From: Calocera cornea HHB12733
Taxonomy: Eukaryota > Basidiomycota > Dacrymycetes > Dacrymycetales > Dacrymycetaceae
DNA: 64,000 nucleotides
Direction: 5' to 3'
Assembly: GCA_001632435.1 (NCBI GenBank)
Contig: KV423919.1
Coordinates: forward strand, 124,001-188,000
The position numbers were made by a program, and so were the translations under genes. The notes beneath the pieces were generated by a model. That model saw only the letters and a list, made by a program, of their open reading frames with translations. It was not told where the DNA came from and did not search any database. This document shows, piece by piece, positions 34,360-49,400 of the stretch (its first letter is position 1; each line of letters opens with the position of its first letter).

Positions 34360-35680
34360 ATGGAGACTGTGCATCATTATGCCGACCAAGCGCTCGCGGC
34401 GTGCAAAATGGTGAATCAACTCGCACCCAGCTCGGGAACGACGCAGACTAACGGCGAGTTTCCGCAGGTCCAGAACCGGCAGGTCGGCTGGCTCACCGTG
34501 AACCGAAAGGTGCGCATGGACGAGTCGGGGCAAGGGACAGCCATGCTAATGCGCACTATGTGTAGACAGGCGAGTTCATCCGCGAGCAGCAGCCGCTGGC
34601 TGAGAAGTTCAGGCTGCTCCTGCTCTTCAACCCCCTCCTCGGTGAGTACCGGTGCTAGAAGTCTCGGGATCCCCCGCTGAGACGCGGGGCAGAGTGGATC
34701 GATAGGACCAACATGTTCCGATGGTGGCTGCACAGGCAGAACGACATGGCGTGTGCGTCTAGGCCCTTCTTGGTTCATGCTGCTCCGTTACTGAATTTCC
34801 CAGACAAGAAAGAGGCGAAGCCAGAATCAAAGAAGCAGATCCGCCCGTTTATCGAGGCGTACAAGATCAATATGGCCGACTTTGAGCCCTCGGACCCGGA
34901 CGCGTACACCGTGCGTCCTCACCTCACAACCGCACCACAAGACTAACCTCACTCCAGACCTTTTACGACTTCTTCATCCGGAAGCACACGCCCTCCTCGC
35001 GACCCCTCCACGCACCCGACGACCCCACAGCCGCCGTCTGCGCGGCCGACTGCCGCCTAGTAGTCTACGAGACCGTCGCCGAGTCGCACAAGATCTGGAT
35101 CAAGGGCAACCACTTCTCGATTGCGGCGCTGATCTTGGACAAGGTCGCGGCTAAGCCATGGGATAATGGCGCGATCGCGAGCTTCAGGCTGAACCCGCAG
35201 GATTATCATCGGTATCATTCGCCCGTTGCTGGCACGGTGAAGTGGTGGAAGGAACTCGATGGGCAGTATTATTCTGTGCGTGTCTCACGCCCCGAGAGAA
35301 GAAGGGAGCTCACGAAGCTGCATATGCAGGTCGACCCGCTGGCGATCACGTCCTCTGTGGACATCCTGACCGCCAACGCCCGCTGCGCCTTCTGTCTCGC
35401 CTCGCCAGAATTCGGCGACGTCCTCTTCGTCGCCATCGGCGCCGACGAAGTAGGCACCGTCAAGCTCGCCGAGAAGGCGATGACGCCCGGCGCCCCGATC
35501 GCGAAGGGCGAGGAGGTGGGCTGCTTTGAGTTTGGCGGGAGCAGTGTCGTGGTCGCCTTTGAGCCGGGCAGGATCGTGTTTGATCAGGATTTGGTGGAGT
35601 GGTCGAAGAAGGCGGTGGAGGTGGATGTTGAGGTGCTGAGCAGCTTGGGGAGGGCGAGCGCGCCGGGCAAGAGCGCGTAG
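34360..35680 (+). CDS. Phosphatidylserine decarboxylase-family pyruvoyl enzyme
   Basis: Six exons: 34360-34509, 34566-34641, 34693-34752, 34804-34910, 34958-35275 and 35330-35680 (353 residues). Family landmarks include FYDFFIRKH, VCAADCRLVVYE, HKIWIKGNHFSIAALI, FRLNPQDYHRYHSPVAGTV and FVAIGADEVGTV. The self-cleavage site is GCFEFGGSSVVVAF: the Gly-Ser step is where the chain splits and the Ser becomes the pyruvoyl group. No membrane span, mitochondrial presequence or C2 domain is seen, so it is a short soluble form. The reaction is decarboxylation of phosphatidylserine or of an amino acid; basidiomycete PsiD is a tryptophan decarboxylase of this same family. Which substrate applies cannot be read here. 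The Tc1/mariner element sits just downstream. Confidence 0.88.
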
Positions 35681-36013
35681 TTGTTCATTGACGTCGCTTG
35701 TATAATCAAGGGGCAATGCAGCTCCATTATCTAGCGTACATCGTTGCCCCACTCGAAATGCAATAATGTTCGAATCCACCGAGCGGACGCTCGTCTCGAG
35801 GAAGGCCGTACAGGCGGATGTGCAAGTGAAGGGCAGCCCGGGGACGAAGCCGCGAAGCCGTCAACGTGTAGCAGGTTGTTTGTGCACTTGGTTCTTAGGC
35901 GGGCTTCGGGGCAGTTGGAGGACAACAGGTTGCGGATGCCAGCAACCATTGTTAGAGAACGGCTGGGAAGGCGGGATATGCAACAAAAGGGAGCATGCGA
36001 CTGATATATTGTG
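35681..36013. other. 3' region of the PSD-family gene up to the transposon
   Basis: 333 bp between the stop codon and the left target-site TA. No gene seen. Confidence 0.5.
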
Positions 36014-36015
36014 TA

Positions 36016-36043
36016 CAGTGACGCTCGAAAATGTTAGACCCTT
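36016..36043 (+). repeat. Left terminal inverted repeat
   Basis: 28 bp perfectly complementary to 37328-37355; imperfect pairing continues inward for about 15 bp more. Confidence 0.95.
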
Positions 36044-36134
36044 ACTTTGTCGTGTCGCCGTTTTGCGCGCAAACCCTTGTCCCTCTGTTCACATCGTCAA
36101 TTACTCTTGTATCCACATTATACCTTGCTTTCAA

Positions 36135-37202
36135 ATGCATCTCAGGAGCGGTCCACCCCTCAGAGACATCACCAATGAGAGAAAGAAGGTCGTTATGGTC
36201 AGCCCAGGCAAGAGAGCTGTCCTGCTCTATGCCCGCTCCCGCGGAGAGACATTTCAAGAGATCGCCAACTACACACACTGCAGTATTTCCGCCCTCCGCT
36301 ACAATATGAAGCAACTGGAATCGGGTGTGGATATCAAAGAGCCTGCCCATCGATCTGGTCGTCCTCGTGTTATCTCTCCAGAGCAACTGGCTGAAGCTGT
36401 GCGACGGGTCGACGGTGATGAGTTGTTGGACGCAGCGCAAGTCAGACAACTTGTGCTCCCACATGCTGGGGCCTCTACTGTCCGGCGGGCATTGAGAGAA
36501 GCAGGGTTGGGGGGTTATATGGCAAGAAAGAAGCCACTTTTGTTGCCTGAAAAGGCTGTGGAGCGCTTTGAGTGGGCAACGGAGTGGGGTGACATGAGTT
36601 TGGCGGACTGGCAGCAGGTGGCTTTCTCCGATGAGTCTGCCATCAGTGTCTGGGGCTCCTATGGGCGAAAATGGGTCAGGAGAAGGATAGGGGAGGCTCT
36701 CAAGAGAGGCAAGATCATTCCTGCGGTCAAGCATCCCCAGAAAGTGATGGTGTATGGCTGCATCTCTTGGTATGGCCCCGGATTTCTCCATCGCATCCCT
36801 GGCAACCTCAATTCACTCAAATATATCGACACTGTCAAGGATGCCTACCTCAGGAGCCTTGCCAAGTGGTCGATGCACCCAAGAGACCTCATTTACCAGC
36901 ATGATAATGATGCAAAATCCAAATCTCCGCCGGTCATGCGATATCTCGATGAGCACGAAATTTTTCTCATGGGTTGGCCAGCATATTCAGCAGATTTGAA
37001 CATCATTGAACATTGTTGGACTTATGTCAAGATCAGGCTAAGGCAGAACCATCCCTTTGCAAGCACACCAGACAAGATTTGGGACGCCGTGCAGAAGGAA
37101 TGGGCTGCAATTCCTCTTTCATTCATCCGGACCTTATACATGTCTATGGAACGCCGGGTAGAGGCAGTTCACAGAGCAAAGGGCTGGCAAACGGACTACT
37201 GA
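36135..37202 (+). CDS. Tc1/mariner transposase (DD34E)
   Basis: One frame of 355 residues without intron. The N-terminal half holds helix-turn-helix DNA-binding segments (KRAVLLYARSRGETFQEIAN and a second HTH with HAGASTVRRALREAGLGG) separated by a GRPR-type hook (RSGRPRVI). The catalytic core has Asp in FSDESAISVWG, Asp in IYQHDND and Glu in SADLNIIEHCW, with 34 residues between the last two, the DD34E spacing of Tc1. The enzyme cuts at the terminal repeats and inserts at TA. The frame is also open upstream of the chosen ATG; MHLRSG is the first Met inside the element that keeps a normal Tc1 length. Confidence 0.93.
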   Translation: MHLRSGPPLRDITNERKKVVMVSPGKRAVLLYARSRGETFQEIANYTHCSISALRYNMKQLESGVDIKEPAHRSGRPRVISPEQLAEAVRRVDGDELLDAAQVRQLVLPHAGASTVRRALREAGLGGYMARKKPLLLPEKAVERFEWATEWGDMSLADWQQVAFSDESAISVWGSYGRKWVRRRIGEALKRGKIIPAVKHPQKVMVYGCISWYGPGFLHRIPGNLNSLKYIDTVKDAYLRSLAKWSMHPRDLIYQHDNDAKSKSPPVMRYLDEHEIFLMGWPAYSADLNIIEHCWTYVKIRLRQNHPFASTPDKIWDAVQKEWAAIPLSFIRTLYMSMERRVEAVHRAKGWQTDY

Positions 37203-37327
37203 TTCCCACACTGTATAGCTTTCATTGTTTATAATTGATGAGCCCAAATTAAGTACAATATTTCGCAGCTATTGAGGTGACGAGGCTGGGAGCAAGTCAT
37301 AACAATGGGCTTTCGACGCGACGAAGC

Positions 37328-37355
37328 AAGGGTCTAACATTTTCGAGCGTCACTG
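37328..37355 (-). repeat. Right terminal inverted repeat
   Basis: Perfect inverted copy of 36016-36043, followed by the target-site TA. Confidence 0.95.
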
Positions 37356-37357
37356 TA

Positions 37358-38905
37358 TCGATGGAATGTACATACGAAGCAGCCTGGATGCCATCGAGTT
37401 CTCTCGTGCCGACGCAGGGAGGAAGCCAGCGCACGAGGGGACGATGCGGCGATGAGCAGCGGTGGGGGTGCACAGGGGGAGCGGGGTATATCGAGGGGGC
37501 AGGGAGGGAGGCAGCGTGCGGTGGGGCGCAGGGAGCGAAATTGGGGAGAGACAGGGCCGGACTGGGGTGGGGGGGCGCAGCGAGGAGCGACGAGTCCCAA
37601 CGCAATGCGGGCGGGGATGGCCGAGGAGGGTGGGGGAACGTGGAGGCAGGGGGAGTGTGACAGCGTAAAGAGTGGGGACGGGAGCGGGTGGGGGGGGGGG
37701 GAGGGGCGGTCAGCTGGAACGCTGGGAAAGGAGAGGCTTGGATGACAGCGACGACGGCGAGAGCGTGAGGAGGGGCGTGGGTCTGCCTGCACCCGTCGCT
37801 CTGATCGGGAGCAGAGCGGGCGAGAGCCACACACGGACGCATGCAACGCACACGTACACCCACACGCACACAGCCCTGGTCCGGTGGGAGCGCGCGGCGA
37901 CGGGGGGGCTGGGGGGTCGACGACGGAGGAGAATGGCGAGACGGTGGTGGAGCGCGGACGAAGCTGATGCGGGTGCAGCGGAAACGCGCAGGGGGAAGGG
38001 GGGCCCGAGGACAGGACCCACCCCACCCAGGGGCCGGCGACGATTGGATGGAGCGGGTCGCGCGGCGAGACGCCCCCCCCCTCCAGGCCGAATCACCCAC
38101 GGGCCTGCACGCACCACCCACGCACCCCACGACCCGCAGTGGCACACCGCCCCGAATCCCCGCTACTCAGTACTGTATCTTCGCGCGCAGTCCGTGCCTC
38201 GCGCGCGGTCGTCGCCCTGTCCGTTGGCAGACTTGGCCGGTCCGGGAGACGACGAGGGGCCAGGACAAGAGGGGGCCCAACCGCGCGCGGGCGGAGACCC
38301 CAGGACTACTAGAAGGGGCCTATCTCACCGCCTATCAGCACGGTGCCGCGCGCGGCGACGGATGACCCTCAGACACACACGCAAAAAGCTGCGACGAGCG
38401 GCGTCATTGCCTCGCACCCTGGCGCAAAGGCGGCATTGGCCAGCGAGCACAACGCCCATCCGTCCCGCAACTCGATCGGAAAGAGCCACGTACAGTAGAA
38501 TAAAAACGGTTCGGGACAACGCGTTGCGCTGGGCGCTTTGTGCCACTGCTGTTGCAAATAATACGCGCGTAGATACTCGCTGGGCGGGCACGACGAGTGT
38601 GCTATCGCAGAAGCGCACGAAGGCCCGTCAGAGTGCCGTGTGACGAGTCTGACGACGGGGCCCATGGTGCAGGCAGTGGCTCGGCTCGCCGTCACGCCGG
38701 CTGTGGCAAAGGGTGCCCCCCCCCCACCCCGCCCGCCCCTCGCCCCCCTGCCTTCGGGGCCACACACGCAGACCATCGTCCGCCCTCGCCTTCGTTCCCC
38801 CCTCTTTTGCTCCCCTCCCCCCGCCCCGTCCCACTCCTCGCTGTCCCCTCCCTCTCCCACCACCTCGCACCTCGCACCCTCCCCGCAGGACACTGACAGC
38901 CCACC
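37358..38905. other. CHD1 upstream region, 1.5 kb, strongly strand-biased composition
   Basis: Purine-rich (G-rich) on the plus strand to about 37700, then mixed, then pyrimidine-rich just before the CHD1 start. Long frames on both strands (for example minus 37297-38145) arise from this GC-rich composition and are Pro/Ser/Arg-rich without motifs. It should hold the CHD1 promoter and 5' UTR. Confidence 0.5.
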
Positions 38906-44288
<5,383 letters not shown>

Positions 44289-44498
44289 AAGATCAACGCT
44301 CCGAGCTGCACTCCCAACTCCAAATTTGCTGTTAGTTAGATGAAATCCCTGTTGTAGGCTGCAGGGCTGTATTGTCCCCATTTCACCTTTACCTGGTTTC
44401 TTTAGCCGCTAATTGTCCGAGCCCTTCGAGGTGTATAACGTGTATTTCTAGTAGTATTGTGCAATCTAGTCTGGCTGAGCCCCGCTCTCAGATCGTTG

Positions 44499-45789
44499 CT
44501 ACGCATGCTCTCTGACGTCCTCAAAGATCGCCCCTACTACTTCAATCTTGGCTGTCGGATCGTCATGTCCTAAGCCTTCTAATTCAGCCGAGTGATACTC
44601 GATGGCGTCTCCCGCCGTGCTCATGAGCTCATCGAACCAATCTAACAAATCATCAGGTCACGGCTATACTAAGGCAGCAAGATGCTTACCTCGGCCCTTC
44701 TTTGGGACCAACCCGTCTTTTTCTGCCCACCACTGCTCAATCATCACCTTATCTCCCCTCGCTACATATCCCCTCGCTATGGCGGCCACCGTCTTGCGAT
44801 ACCAGGCTGAATTTATGGGTCCGCGGCGTCCAAGACATAGTATGTGGTCTTCGGACATGCCTTGTATCGACTCTGACAACGCACATTTGTCGATGCACTT
44901 TCCGATCTCGGAAGAGTTCGAGAGCTTGACGTGGTATGGAGCCTTTGGTTCGTATTTCTCCCCCTCCTTCCTGAAGCGTTCGGGGATGACCCAGTCATCA
45001 TTCTCTTTCTTCTCCTTCTCTTTCCTCGAATGATTGATGAATCCACTGGAGAACGCGAAAGCCGGTCCCACTCCTTTGGCTATCGAGACAAATGTCGGCA
45101 AGAACTTGTGTTGGTTGCCGACAAGTGGGGAAGGGATGAGCTGCAAGCCGAACTGAGAGGACATTGACGTGGGGATCCAGGACGACATCAGGTACACTCG
45201 CGGTGACGGACCGACCACTGCTGGGTAGTTAGCTAGGAGGTCCAACGTAAAGATAGCACCGGCTGGCGATTGAGTCAGATATAAATATACGTGTGGAAGT
45301 GGACTGCGTACAAGAATGGGTTACGATTGCAGCTTTGTGGACGCCGAGGTACTCCAAGACGCTTGTGACATGTTCTGCAGTCCGTCAGCTACATATCTTG
45401 GCTGTAGACGACATGGTTCACTCACTAGCAGACACCTCCAGTCTTTCTTCAGTACTGCAGCGCTCAGTCCCACCCATCCCTGGGCGATCGACTGTGATCA
45501 CCCTCACACCGAACTTCCTTGCTCTTAGCTCAAAGTTCGGTCCTGCGACGTAGCGCGAACAGAAGGACGGGGGGATGCATAGTATCACTGGCGAATCTCG
45601 CGACCCCGCTTCGGAGAACGATACGCGCATGTTGGTGCGTGGGCAGCGGATAAATTGATGGAATGCGCCATGCCCTACGAAATCTAGTGCTGAGGAGGAA
45701 GCGTCTGGATCGTCAAATGCGATGGGCCGGAGCGGCCAAGTGGTGAATTCCGTCGACGAGCCGCCAAGTACAGAGGGAGGTTGTTCCAT
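44499..45789 (-). CDS. Alpha/beta-hydrolase fold protein
   Basis: Four exons: 45789-45426, 45374-45312, 45262-44690 and 44641-44499 (380 residues). The fold shows in VILCIPPSFCSRY (oxyanion-loop strand), VRVITVDRPGMGGTE (the DRPGMG turn of epoxide hydrolase/lipase-like members), the nucleophile elbow VTHSSGAIF completed by splicing, and YHSAELEGLGHDD, where the His suits the triad. The elbow reads T-H-S-S-G, a degenerate GxSxG. The cap region is long and charged (RKEKEKKENDDW). No signal peptide is seen, so it is probably intracellular. Substrate unknown; the family holds esterases, lipases and C-C hydrolases. It lies head-to-head with the AlkB-like gene. Confidence 0.82.
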
Positions 45790-46483
45790 ATCGTAGGGGT
45801 ATTGTTTACGATGTGAGTCAAGCTTTGTTAGCAGATTATATAACTTCAGACGACATATTCGCGCAGTCCTGCTGCGTGCAGTAGTACTGGACCGCCTGGC
45901 GACTGCGGAACCCGAACTTTGGCTGCTTACGTCATCGGTCTCATTCGAAACGAAGACGCGCAGCGGTACGCAGAAGCCCACTGGCAGGGGGGTAAATAAT
46001 GACAATAATAAGCGGTCTTCTGGTCGAATAACACCTAAATTCGACCTATTTTGTTTGTCCCCCTCGCTTCTGCAACCCGCAGCGCTGTAGAAAGATGGTA
46101 TACCAATCACGTGATCCGCGCCGGGTCATCACGGCGTAGCTGTAGCTCGGGCCAAGCCTAATCCACGGTCGCGTATTTAGCTCGACATACGGGGCTTCCA
46201 GCTTCAAATCTAGCCGACATTTTTTATGGCATCGCCCTTCCGCCGACCGCCAGCGCCGTTACCGCACGTTGGCCGCGGTTGAGCCAATAGACTGGGCCGT
46301 CACCCTGAGCCGCGACAGCCCCATATAAGGCGGAAATCATCCGCGCAACCGGGAGCAGAGAACACCGGTCCTTTGATCACCAGCGCCGCTTTTTGTCCAT
46401 CTCCCTTTCCCTCTTCCTCCTTTCTACCCTGGCATAGTCATACCTACCGATTCCGTTTGATACTCTCAGATCAATACCCCGAA
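45790..46483. other. Divergent promoter region of hydrolase and AlkB-like genes
   Basis: About 0.7 kb. A TATAAG element at 46324-46329 lies 155 bp before the AlkB-like start. No further gene recognised. Confidence 0.5.
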
Positions 46484-49400
46484 ATGGCAACGGGGACGAG
46501 CCCAGAGGTATGGAAGACTTGCCATATCAGAGACGGGCACATGCTGCTCGACGATTTCTTCGCGCATAAGGCTTCCTTCCAGTCCTCCGATCGGGCCGCT
46601 TCTCGCGGTGGTAGACCACCCGCACCCCGGCCGGATTGGTTGAAGTTCATGGTCGCGACACTGACTCCAGAATCCGAACTGACTCTCGTGAGTCATACTT
46701 CATTCCCGAGGGCTTGGGCGCGGTGTCTGATCAGGCCTGCCCCGCCCCAGTCCGAGACCTCCATTCTCGCCTACGATTGGATCAATCGAACCTTATATCC
46801 GGACAATCCGACACCGACACCAAAGCAGTTCGCCGACGAGAACCGGATTCAGTTCTTACCAGATTACGTCGGTGTGCAGTGGTATCTATGGTGCTCGGAC
46901 GAGGCGCAAGCACAGCGCGTTCTGCACAGTGCTCGTAGGAGATCTGGATGGAAAGCGAGGGTTGCGCGTGTATCTGGTATAGAAAGCCACAAAGCGGCAC
47001 AGAAAGAGCTCAAGGATCAGGAACCTGTTCCTCCAAATGTCCGTAAACGCGGCATCGCCATGGCTCCTGGTAGGTCTTAGCTTCGTTGGACGCGTGGTTG
47101 CAGCTCATTCGGTAGTAGGATTAGCAGAACCAAAAGCTGCTGCTATCAAGAAAACGACGAGCCTCAAGCCGTTAAAACCAAAACCTGCCCAACAGCCAAG
47201 CACACCCAAACGGAAGAAACGCGGAAGAGATGACTCGGATTTCGTCACACATTGCAGCCCTTCTCCGCCCAAGCGTAACAGAGGCGCAGAGACGACAACG
47301 CCAACACGCGGAGCTAGGAGATGGCCTCGAAAAGTACATTCCCTAGATACATCGGATGAGGCTTCAGCTCAGACCACCGACGATGTGGGATTCTCTGCCT
47401 TCATTGGCGCTATCGGAGGCGTGTCCACGGAGGCAAGTCCGCCTGTGAGCAATAATCTGGTCCATCTGGCTATTACCTGATTGTGGTGGTCTGTAGAAAC
47501 AAGACAGTGCTATCGCACAGATTCTTAGGTCCGCTCGCCCATCCACTGTGGAAGGAAGATCGAACTTGCAATGGTCACTGCTTGGTACGCAATACAGGAC
47601 TGTGAGAGTTATACCGTCTGTGCTCAATAACTCGCACTTTCACGCAGACTCCGGTAATGGGGATACTCCTTTGGAGAACCCCAACAATGCCACCACCTCC
47701 CAGACTAGTCCAAGCCGCATCTTTTCATCGCGTGCAAGCAATTCTGCAGCACCCGACTCTAGACCCCTGATTGAGTACAAACCGCCGATTTGGGCCTTCG
47801 TAAGTAACTCTTATTTGCAGACGCAACAGTTTCTCATCCAGACTCAGGGTCGTCAGGCGATTTGCGAATCGTTACCTTATTTCCGCACTACCGGATCTGG
47901 ATGCTACTTCAGAGGAAAAGTAGCAAGGGGTTATCTCATCGATGGGTGTCCCAGCGAGTAGGTGTATAGCTCTTTCTGCAAGAGTATGTGTTGATTCGCC
48001 GTATCAGACGTGACATGTGGGGCTCAGACGGGCGGGTCATCGTTTCTCATGGGTGCGGACCTCTGATATTCTAATTCCATCCAATGAATTCTCATCAACA
48101 TCTCAGCGGTGGACACTCTGAACTCGGTGCTGACGGTAACATGGAACTGCGGTCGGATCAGAAAGAGGATGATGCCCGCATCAGCGCTCTTCTGAGCACG
48201 ATGCGAGAGAAGGAGCCCATCGTTCTTCTTGTGGGAAGGAAAAGCCAGCTACCACCTTGGCGTATGGAGTGCGATTACGCGGTTCTGGGCTACTACATCA
48301 TCGTTGCCTTCTGGGTTGGTCTTCCTGCGTTCCCCTCAACGCGGAGCTCCTACTAACGTACATTAGATGGAGAAAGAAGGCGACCGCGGAGCCAACAGGT
48401 TCAAACTCAAATTCCAGTGGCTTCCCAGTCAAGGAGAGCCCTGGTGGATAGCTGGCGAGCACGTCCCTGGCGGGTGGGCACCTTCCTTCAACGACCGGAA
48501 GATAATCGAGGCGGCGAAGGCAAAGCAACTTGAGCAGTCACTGAAGAAGCGCAAGCGAGCACCCGAAGACCTCGACCACGTGTGCAATGATCTTCCCACC
48601 CTTATCCACACAGAGACAGCGACACCTGACGCGTTGGATGTCGAAGCCCAGCTCTCCAAGCTCGTTCCCTTCGAAGATCACGAGATGAATGGGCTAGATG
48701 ACCATGAAATGCGTACCGCACCAGGTACAAGTATGGGCATGGAAATGATCCCGGGCGTTCTCGATGAAGCTGAAGTGCTGGCGTTGTCTGACACCGAAGA
48801 AGTCGCTCCATCACCCGAGCTCTTCGTGCCCGACCCTATATTTCAAGGCAGGAACGAGCTCACATCCCCACCCGCCATCGCGCCAAACAGTGTCCCACCT
48901 CCCAACTCAGACGAGCCCGACGTCAACGGTTCTGTCACAACAGCAAGGTTGACATCCCCTGAAGTGGACGAATCGCCATCCAGCCAGAGTGAGAGTACGG
49001 CTGAAACGCTGTTTGGGACACTAGAAGAGCATTTCGAGTCACTCTGTGAGCGGCGCATTCCAGCGGCGTATGTAACGTATCCGTACTCCGAGGCGAACCC
49101 AGCTGATTTGTCACCACAGTAACGTTGACGAGTTACGTGAGCTTTTCGGCCCAACTGAGAAAGCACCGACTCGCATGCCACGACGGTCACCATAATCTAT
49201 CTGATCACAATATACTGCACTATGCTGACACGATCCGTTATAGATTCGGCCTTGGCCGCAGAGTTACCTGCCAAATATGTGGGAAGGACTCTCCGGTTGT
49301 ATATCTGGTCAGAGATCTCTGCCTCAATCCCGACTGTGAAGCGTTCTGGAAGGCGCGTCACTATGGTCCATAGTAAAGTTACCTTCTGACGTTACTTTAG

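Larger units (their letters stand above)
36014..37357 (+). mobile_element. Intact Tc1/mariner-type DNA transposon
   Basis: A 1340-bp element (36016-37355) has inverted ends starting CAGTGACGCTCGAAAATGTT that match perfectly for 28 bp and imperfectly to about 43 bp. It is flanked by a TA on both sides (36014-36015 and 37356-37357), the target-site duplication of this superfamily. Inside is one uninterrupted transposase gene. Perfect ends and an open frame indicate recent insertion and possible activity. Removing the element would rejoin TTGTG-TA-TCGATGG between the PSD-family gene and CHD1. Confidence 0.95.

Noticed and set aside
35766..36134. Long N-terminal extension of the transposase frame
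   Set aside because: Most of it lies outside the transposon's left end, so it is open by chance; transposase should start inside the element.
37297..38145. 282-codon open frame on the minus strand upstream of CHD1
   Set aside because: Starts inside the transposon end and runs through a G-rich promoter. Composition explains the open frame; no family features.
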